A program made the translations under genes and the position numbers. DNA of 64,000 nt from Craspedostauros australis (lineage: Eukaryota; Bacillariophyta; Bacillariophyceae; Mastogloiales; Achnanthaceae): the NCBI GenBank assembly GCA_026770025.1, contig JAMXDE010000005.1:1550001-1614000 (forward strand), in the 5' to 3' direction. Shown here in pieces: positions 57,757 to 64,000 of the stretch; positions within the stretch are counted from its first letter, which is position 1, and every line of letters starts with the position of its first letter. Under the pieces are notes generated by a model. It made no database searches, was not told the DNA's origin, and was given only the letters and a program-made list of their open reading frames with translations.

Positions 57757-58704
57757 ATGGTTGTCCCCACCCTCCACGGAAATAAGAGCAAGAGCAAGAG
57801 CAGCACCATGAGCAACATCAACATCCACACGAATGGCAACACCGGCGTGAGACGCAGGGAGGTCTCGTTGTTCCCAGTGACGCGGATCCTCTCCGCCTTC
57901 GTTGTCGTCACTGTCGTCCTCGTTTGCATGGCCATCAACGGGGGCATCGATGAGCCTTCCGGCGATGCTTGGGGGCAAGACGAGGGCAACGTCAAATCTG
58001 ACATGATGGCGTCTGCATCGTCCAGCCCGGCGTCAGCCGTCAAAAGCGACGGCACTGTCATCGTCAGCGGAACTCTGCCAAGGACCGCCGTCAAGTACTA
58101 CAACTGCGCCCATCCGAGCAATGATGGCTCCGGTGGGCGCGGGAATCGACTCTCGCAAAAGGCAAGCCGCCAACAGCAAGAACGAGTGCCCCAACTGGCA
58201 CACCAGGAGACTATCATCCTGCTGCACGGCGCGCGATTCACAAAGGAGGATTGGAAGACGAGTGGCATCCTGTCGCAGCTGTGCCAAGAGACGGCGGTCT
58301 GGGCCTTGGATCTTTCCGTCCAAAGCGACCACGTCGCTCTGCGCAAGGTCTTGGACGAGATCGGGGCGCCGGCATCGCATGTCACGCTCGTCACGCCGTC
58401 GGCGTCGGGCAAGGCCGTCACGACCTGGATTCAACATGCGTCGTCGACGCCGCGTCTCGATATCTACCTGCAGCGCTGGATCCCTGTTGCATGCGGTTCC
58501 GTCAAGTCCCTCACGCAGCAGCAGCTGGACGACGTCACCATCCCGCACGTGCTTGCCGTGTACGGGGATCAGGATGTGCGATTGGGCAAGGCGACGTCGC
58601 AACGGTTTGACAAATCCTTAGAACTCCAAGGCAAGCATGCAGTGTACTTGGATTCGCCGTTTGAGTTCGTCAGTTCTGTTTTGAACTTTGTCAAGACGAC
58701 ATAG
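57757..58704 (+). CDS. ABHD14-like alpha/beta hydrolase, membrane-anchored
   Basis: 315 aa, one exon, ATG at 57757. A basic N-terminal tail and one hydrophobic anchor (ILSAFVVVTVVLVCMAING, 44-62) give a type II topology; animal ABHD14A is likewise membrane-anchored. The hydrolase fold starts at ETIILLHGARFTKEDW (151-166), the oxyanion region and first helix typical of ABHD14. VWALDLS follows, then the nucleophile in TPSASGKA (Ser217, the SxSG form of this family rather than GxSxG). AVYGDQD (268-273) supplies the acid and KHAVYLDSPFEF the His (294), parallel to ABHD14's GHPCYLDKPE. All three catalytic residues appear present. ABHD14B acts as a lysine deacetylase-type acyltransferase; whether that applies here is unknown. 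It is convergent with the 58933-60375 gene. Confidence 0.78.
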   Translation: MVVPTLHGNKSKSKSSTMSNINIHTNGNTGVRRREVSLFPVTRILSAFVVVTVVLVCMAINGGIDEPSGDAWGQDEGNVKSDMMASASSSPASAVKSDGTVIVSGTLPRTAVKYYNCAHPSNDGSGGRGNRLSQKASRQQQERVPQLAHQETIILLHGARFTKEDWKTSGILSQLCQETAVWALDLSVQSDHVALRKVLDEIGAPASHVTLVTPSASGKAVTTWIQHASSTPRLDIYLQRWIPVACGSVKSLTQQQLDDVTIPHVLAVYGDQDVRLGKATSQRFDKSLELQGKHAVYLDSPFEFVSSVLNFVKTT

Positions 58705-58932
58705 TTGCAGATGATGAAGGGGTTGAGTGGAGTGATAGCGTGCCATGAAGAGCATACTCCTGAATACTCTGATCTGCCCTACTTCAATTTCAATTTCAAC
58801 ATTGGAATCGAGATGACACTACCATACCAAACCATACCAAACCATACATAGAATACATGGACTGCGTACATGACAACGGCATTATCGTAGCAACAACAAT
58901 TGTTTTTTCGTTTAGCTCGTGGCAAAGGCAGT

Positions 58933-60375
58933 TCATTCCAGCTTGCCAACATCTTTCAATAGCTCCGTCGCTAATTCCAGACCGACTTGCCGCACGAACT
59001 CCTCCAACCACGGCCGGATGTGATCATCGACGCGCCGCGCTTTCGACAACTTGTCGTACGATCCCTTCTTCCCCGTGTGAGCCCACTTGCGAGGATCGTC
59101 GCGATAGCTCCACTGCTCGAACGATCCCAAGTAATGATGCACGACGAACGGCGCTTGGGCGTTGCGCAAGGACTTCATGTGCGCAACGGAACAGTACTGC
59201 TTGATGGGGCGGTGCACGTAGATGTTGTCAAAGTACAGCTGGTCATCGGCGACGCGTGAGACGTCGACCAGGGCCTTGCCTAGACGGTTGTGAGTGAAGT
59301 CATTCAAGCCGAAGTGATAGCGGTACCGGTACGTCACGAATTGGGTTGCTTGGAATGGGGGCGGAATGGTTGGAGTCGGGATCGTGGAGCTCTCTTTGCC
59401 GCCGATGAATAAGCGGGGCGTTGGAAGACAAGGGTTGTCTCGAATCAGATTGGTTTTGGTCTGCTGGCCCAGATGGATGAGCTCCATCACGGTGCTCGGC
59501 GATGATGACGAATTCTTCAATGATATCACATTGGCGTCGTCTTTTGCATTGTGGTTCGGTAGGATGTACTCGTCCGTATCCACGAGGGAGGTCCACGTGT
59601 AGTTCTCCTTCTTGCACTCCTGCATGCATTTCAAGAAGAAGGAGGTCTGTCGGAATTTGTGCAACCGGACAGGCTGGGATAGATTATACAACGACTGGGT
59701 GCTCTCCGACAGCGAATCGTACGCGAAGAAATCGCTGTCCGTCCATTCCGTGATGTTCATCAATCTCTTCCGGCGATATCGATCCAAGATCTGCGTTGGT
59801 GATGTCTTTGATGATGGATCCACGGCGACGAATAATCTCCGTAGCGGCAGGACATGGTAATGGTACGCCAGCCACTCGATGAGGAAGTGGTTGTCATCTT
59901 TGATCAAGAGACAGCCGCAGAAGCTGTCCGATTGTGGCATTGGGAGCAGCGATGGCAGTCGTAGACGTTGTGTTGACTGTGTCGACTGTTGTGACTGTTG
60001 TGACTGTGATGATGGTGATTGTGCTGATGATGTATGATTGGATGCTGGCGGTCCGTGTTGCGGGGAGTGAAATCGAGCCCCATCGGCCTCAGCTCTGTTC
60101 GCGCCTCCAGATGTATCGAGATGCATTGGCGTCGCTGGTTGCACAGGTTCCTGCTCCACTTGCTCCTGCTGCAGCGGCAATTCGAAGACATCATCCCCAG
60201 ACGCAATGATAACAGTGGGCAGGTACCATAAAGCATCATCTCCAGTAGCACCCTTGAACACCTCTCGGTTGCTTTCGATGATGTACAATACGTGCGTGGA
60301 CAGCAGGACTGTGGCTGCGACGACTACGACGCTCATTCGACTCCATTTGTGCACGTCTATTCGTTCGTCTCCCAT
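58933..60375 (-). CDS. GT92-like type II membrane glycosyltransferase, paralogue
   Basis: 480 aa, one exon, ATG at 60375. It has a short cytosolic tail with one anchor (MSVVVVAATVLLSTHVLYII, 14-33). A Ser/Gln-rich stalk follows (about 75-145), then a catalytic domain parallel to the 44729-46530 gene: CGCLLIKDDNHFLIEWLAYHYH, FVAVDPSSKTSPTQILDRYR, SLVDTDEYILPNH (DxD), HRPIKQYC and VHHYLGSFEQWSYRDDPR. Both end with DDHIRPW/DDNIRPW and an EEF...ATELLKDVG-type helix. The two differ in intron content: this copy lacks the intron found in the other. Probably a Golgi enzyme; sugar specificity unknown. Confidence 0.83.
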   Translation of the reverse strand: MGDERIDVHKWSRMSVVVVAATVLLSTHVLYIIESNREVFKGATGDDALWYLPTVIIASGDDVFELPLQQEQVEQEPVQPATPMHLDTSGGANRAEADGARFHSPQHGPPASNHTSSAQSPSSQSQQSQQSTQSTQRLRLPSLLPMPQSDSFCGCLLIKDDNHFLIEWLAYHYHVLPLRRLFVAVDPSSKTSPTQILDRYRRKRLMNITEWTDSDFFAYDSLSESTQSLYNLSQPVRLHKFRQTSFFLKCMQECKKENYTWTSLVDTDEYILPNHNAKDDANVISLKNSSSSPSTVMELIHLGQQTKTNLIRDNPCLPTPRLFIGGKESSTIPTPTIPPPFQATQFVTYRYRYHFGLNDFTHNRLGKALVDVSRVADDQLYFDNIYVHRPIKQYCSVAHMKSLRNAQAPFVVHHYLGSFEQWSYRDDPRKWAHTGKKGSYDKLSKARRVDDHIRPWLEEFVRQVGLELATELLKDVGKLE

Positions 60376-60953
60376 CCTCTCGTCGCAACGGATTTGGCTT
60401 GCAACGTGGTACCGACGGCATGTAGAATGGAAGCAGAAGGATGAGCTTCACTCGGGCGAGACGATGGAGGCCCAGGTACGAGCTAGAGAGCATGTCATGT
60501 CATGCCTCCCATGGCTGTCCCTCATGTTGTGACGTTTGTTGTGTGGGCGTACAACTAGTCGTGTTAGTGTGGTCGGACGCTTCGGTGGAAGACTTTTCGG
60601 ATGTCTGTTTGGTCACAGAGTGACGCAAATAGGGTTACCTGAAAGTGCATAAAATCCGATTTGTCCTAATTAAGAGATACACGGAATGAAGTATTTCGAT
60701 CCGAATTGGAGTTTCGTATTTAGACAATTCGCTCGTTGGAACCAAAGACGCAAGAACGTTCCGAAGTCTGCGCATGACGACCACCATCACAGACATCCGT
60801 TCTGGTGGATGAATGAGACAATGGAAATGGCAGCGAGACAGAGAACCGACTTCTCGATGGCGCGAAGAGACTCAGGACGAAGCATTCGCACAAGCACGCA
60901 GATGAACGGGCACGTATAATACATTATTCCCAAGGAGTCGACAAGTATACAAC
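60376..60953. promoter_or_regulatory. Divergent promoter region with one doubtful small ORF
   Basis: 578 bases between divergent starts. A 77-codon ATG frame at 60686-60919 (MKYFDPNWSFVFRQFARW...) is His- and Arg-rich without a family match. It could be a small gene or leader ORF, but its support is weak. Confidence 0.4.
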
Positions 60954-61940
60954 ATGATGGAGTTGCAGCCAGAGGAGATCTCCATCACATGCCCTGATGG
61001 AACGGTGATTGCCGCCGAGAAGTGGCACGTTCCTCAGCCATCGGCATCGGCATCGCCACTGCCATCGCGCAATGCGGCAGATGGCAAGCGGCGAGTTCTG
61101 TGCCTGCATGGGTTCATGGACAACTGCAGATCGTTCTACCACCTCGCACCCAGCCTCGCCAGCAACATTCCCAACAGCGAGGTGGTGGCCATCGATTTCC
61201 CCTGCCACGGCCATTCTCCTCGCCAATCACCAAAGACGCCACCTCTTCTCGTCCTCTCCAACTTCACATACTACGTGCTCGAGGCCATTCACACATTGGG
61301 ATGGAGCCATGAGGCCACGTCGTCCCAGATCACCCTCATCGGCCATTCCATGGGTGCCGCAATCGCCATCATGTTCGCGGCCGCGTATCCAGAGCAGGTG
61401 CAGCAGCTGGTGATCTTGGATGGGTATGCTGCTGATCTATCCTTTCAGAGAGATCCGGCCCAACAATTGCGCTTTCACATCATGAAACGCTCCCAGCAGG
61501 AGACACCCAACAGGGTGTACGCATCGCTGGAGGATGCCATTCGAACGAGGCAGCGCACCGCCACGCTGTCGCCCGGCAGCCAGTGGCTGTCCGCCAAAGC
61601 CGCCACCGAACTCGTCCAGCGCAGCATCCACCGCAATGATCCGCACCCATCAAACGGCAACACTGCGACCTATTCATTTCATCACCCGCCTGACCTTCTG
61701 TACCCGCATATTCTCTACCTCACGCCGCAAGCAAACGACGCATTCTTCCGCGACATGCAATGCCCGACCGTATGGATCCGTGCCAAGAACGGATGGCCGT
61801 ATCCGATGGAGTGGGTGAATCGCGCTGCTGAAACGCTGGGAATCACTGTCAAGACGTTGGAAGGGAGCCATCACTTTCATGCGGATCCAGAAACTTGTGA
61901 GGCTGTCGCGCAATATGTGTTGAAGCGGATATGCCAATGA
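60954..61940 (+). CDS. Serine hydrolase-like (SERHL-type) alpha/beta hydrolase
   Basis: 328 aa, one exon, ATG at 60954. It carries the alpha/beta hydrolase signature: VLCLHGFMDNCRSFYHLAP (oxyanion His-Gly), VVAIDFPCHGHSP, the nucleophile elbow LIGHSMGAAIAIMFAAAYPEQV (Ser in GHSMG), VILDGY, and the catalytic His in EGSHHFHADPE. The GFMDN motif and the LEGSHHFH ending match the SERHL/kraken group, which is often peroxisomal or cytosolic. The cap region (residues about 165-240) has a KRSQQETPNRVYASLEDAIRTR helix pair as in that group. There is no membrane segment or signal peptide, and the last residues (RICQ) are not a peroxisomal SKL signal. Substrate unknown. Confidence 0.82.
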   Translation: MMELQPEEISITCPDGTVIAAEKWHVPQPSASASPLPSRNAADGKRRVLCLHGFMDNCRSFYHLAPSLASNIPNSEVVAIDFPCHGHSPRQSPKTPPLLVLSNFTYYVLEAIHTLGWSHEATSSQITLIGHSMGAAIAIMFAAAYPEQVQQLVILDGYAADLSFQRDPAQQLRFHIMKRSQQETPNRVYASLEDAIRTRQRTATLSPGSQWLSAKAATELVQRSIHRNDPHPSNGNTATYSFHHPPDLLYPHILYLTPQANDAFFRDMQCPTVWIRAKNGWPYPMEWVNRAAETLGITVKTLEGSHHFHADPETCEAVAQYVLKRICQ

Positions 61941-62299
61941 GGCAGTCTTTGGAGCATGTGCGCATTCACATCTTGCAACAATCCAAGCACGAGTGTGGGT
62001 ACGAGCAGGATAGACCAAATAGCACTCCATTCAGATGTGATAGAGTGACGTTGTTCCATCCACATTTTCTCGTTCTTTCGCTTGGTAGACTGTTGCATAA
62101 GACTAGTTCATGTCAATGATGATGTGACTGACACGCACGACTCGATCGCGGAAATGGCGCGAGAATGATGACCCGCATCGTCGGCCATTCCAGTTCCCTC
62201 CGATTCCACCCATCACCACGTGATGTCCGCATGATGCAACTCATCGTCGTTCATGACACATCACATCACATGGCAACCCCAAAGATGAGATGAACGACA
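61941..62299. other. Intergenic spacer
   Basis: 359 bases between same-strand genes; no distinct site seen. Confidence 0.5.
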
Positions 62300-63736
62300 A
62301 TGATGATGACGATGAAAGGGATCAGGACCAGCGCCGCGACGAGTGGCTTTTGCTTCACAATGCTGTTGGGCGGACGCAGAGGAATGGCCATGATCACCAC
62401 GACGACGCGTGCTTTCGCATCCAAGTTCCATGTCTTCTACAATGACGTCTACGAGGTCCGCCTGCCAAAGGGGCATCGCTTTCCAATGGAGAAATATGAG
62501 AAAGTGCGGAGGCGAGTGCAGCAGAAACTGGGGGAGCACGATTCTACTGCGGAGGCAGGAAGTGAGCATGCGGCTGTCGAACATGGTGCGTGCGTGCACA
62601 GTAGCGTACTACTATTCTTGTCATTGTGCCTGTGTGTCGACATCCAATCGGCATTGGTCTTTGCATGCGGAGAAGCTGCATGTGCTGCGTGTTATTGCAG
62701 CATTGCCAACTGATTCAGTTCGACTTCTCGCTCACAACTGTTGCCACTGCGACTGCTCTTGCTTCTGCGATGCATTCGCGCACATCTTCGCATGTACTCC
62801 GTTGACGACACAGACTTCATCGTATCTCCTTTGGCGACGGTTGAAGAGTTGTCCACAACGCATTGCGCAGACTACATCCAACGATTCATGAATGGCGATA
62901 TCACACCTGAAGAACAGCGCAACGTCGGCTTCCCTTGGAGTCCGTCAGGTGTCAAGCGCGCCACATCGTCCGTCGGCGGCACCGTCGCTGCAGCGTGCGC
63001 GGTCTGTGAAAACTACAATCCCAGCAGCAGTCACAACGACAACAACCACATCCATTGGGCCGCCCACGTCGCCGGTGGAACGCATCATGCATTTTATGAT
63101 CGCGGCGAAGGTTTCTGCGTCTTTTCCGACATTGCTGTCGCCGCCAACGTCGTGCTGCAACGATATCCGATGCGCCGCATCCTCATCTTGGATCTGGATG
63201 TCCACCAAGGCAACGGCAACGCCGTGCTGTTCCAAAACCGCACAGACGTCTCAACCGTCTCCGTGCACTGCGACGGCAACTACTTTTCGCAGAAACAGAA
63301 ATCCGATCTGGACATCGAACTGCCGGTGGGTTGCACGGATGGCACCTACCTATCGACGCTGCACCATTGGCTCACGCAGATCCGCAACGGAATCGGCGGC
63401 AAGTACGATCTCATCTTCTTTCAGGCCGGCGTCGATATTCTCGAGCACGATCGATTGGGACGCATGCAGATTACGGCCGAGGGTGTCCAGAAGCGCAATG
63501 CCATGGTGTACGAATTTGCGGCCGCGATGAACGTGCCGTTGGTGATCACGATGGGGGGAGGGTACCCGAACACGCAAGATTGGACACCGATTCTGGACGC
63601 GCATGCTGGTGTGTATGTGCAAGCGTTCGAGTTTCTGAATGATCTGGTGGAGAAGCGACGGGCGGATAGCCAAACAGCACCAAACGCTGATCGACAGAAA
63701 CAGAAACAGGAGGTGATTTTCAACGCACCGCAGTGA
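62300..63736 (+). CDS. Histone deacetylase-family deacetylase, bacterial/class IV type
   Basis: Zn-dependent deacylase in two exons, 62300-62585 and 62814-63736, joined in phase 1 through a 228-nt intron (GTGCGT...CAG); 402 aa. The splice restores VEHDFIVSPLATVEELSTTHCADYI, the usual second strand and helix. Residues 1-40 are free of acidic residues and rich in Thr, Arg and Met, ending TRAFASKF, so a mitochondrial or plastid presequence is likely. The core begins FHVFYNDVYEVRLPKGHRFPMEKY, the phrase used by bacterial AcuC-like and class IV enzymes. The active site is visible: GGTHHAFYDRGEGFCVFSD (His pair and Tyr/Asp region), ILDLDVHQGNGNA (Zn-binding Asp and His), FQAGVDILEHDRLGRM (second Zn-binding Asp) and TMGGGYPN. 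The catalytic set looks complete. An organellar lysine or small-molecule deacetylase is the best guess. Confidence 0.87.
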
Positions 63737-64000
63737 TGGATTGCACTGAGGTATTACCATACTCTCCTCTCCAGAGTACTGCTCTCTCTCCTCTGTTTGG
63801 TACGATCATCCAATTCGACAGTTTGTTGCACACAATTCAGTGTACCTGGATAATGAGACATGACACATAGAAAGCAATGCTCCCCACAATAGTCATTCCA
63901 TTGAGTATGCATGCATGTAAATATTTGTTATTCTATCTCGACGTCAGCATTAGTGCGTATTGTCGATTACGCGCACCCTCCGCAACTGTCTCACACATCG
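63737..64000. other. 3' flank to window end
   Basis: 264 bases after the deacetylase stop, AT-richer, with a TGCATGCATGTAAATATTTG stretch. Presumably its 3' untranslated region; no further gene visible. Confidence 0.5.

Overview
This is a eukaryotic nuclear window, most likely from a stramenopile alga and probably a diatom. Several genes carry short GT-AG introns (about 110-575 nt) that join in phase, and there are no operons. Three things point to this lineage: a complete metacaspase with its p10 part placed before its p20 part (type III, known from algae with secondary plastids), a Ty1/copia element with a DSHAD protease like those of diatoms, and two type II membrane glycosyltransferases of family-92 type. 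The species is inferred, not shown.

Layout. 1-2038 holds the 3' part of a class 3 lipase (+). 4505-5335 is a low-complexity protein (-). 10265-12318 is the five-exon type III metacaspase (-). 15882-16899 is a PIF/Harbinger-type transposase (-), divergent from an unknown three-exon acidic-tailed protein at 18297-20505 (+). 24821-25501 (-) and 25920-26888 (+) are two divergent unknown proteins, the second with a possible UBA-like start. 27490-29391 is an organelle-type DEAD-box RNA helicase (+). From 29996 to 39065 the region is repeat-rich: a 1.5-kb non-autonomous DNA transposon, a 16-bp minisatellite of about 29.7 copies between two 270-bp direct repeats, and a 4.8-kb mariner-like transposon with near-identical terminal inverted repeats and an uninterrupted 850-aa transposase. 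The small transposon keeps both ends of a relative of the large one.

40369-44162 is a five-exon DNMT3-like cytosine-5 DNA methyltransferase (-). It is followed by a GT92-like glycosyltransferase (44729-46530, +), a DXO/RAI1-like decapping nuclease (46937-47977, +) and a TPR protein (48325-50817, -). A recent copia insertion fills 51090-57350. After it come an ABHD14-like hydrolase (57757-58704, +), a second GT92-like paralogue (58933-60375, -), a SERHL-like hydrolase (60954-61940, +) and a two-exon bacterial-type histone deacetylase homologue with an organelle-like leader (62300-63736, +).

The host genes look like unrelated housekeeping, RNA, chromatin and secretory-pathway genes. I found no gene cluster acting as one new system. 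The most notable items are the type III metacaspase, the DNMT3-like enzyme with its unusual PPCSD active site and basic tail, the autonomous/non-autonomous transposon pair, and the unknown acidic-tailed gene beside the Harbinger transposase. I saw no tRNA or rRNA genes and no CRISPR array.
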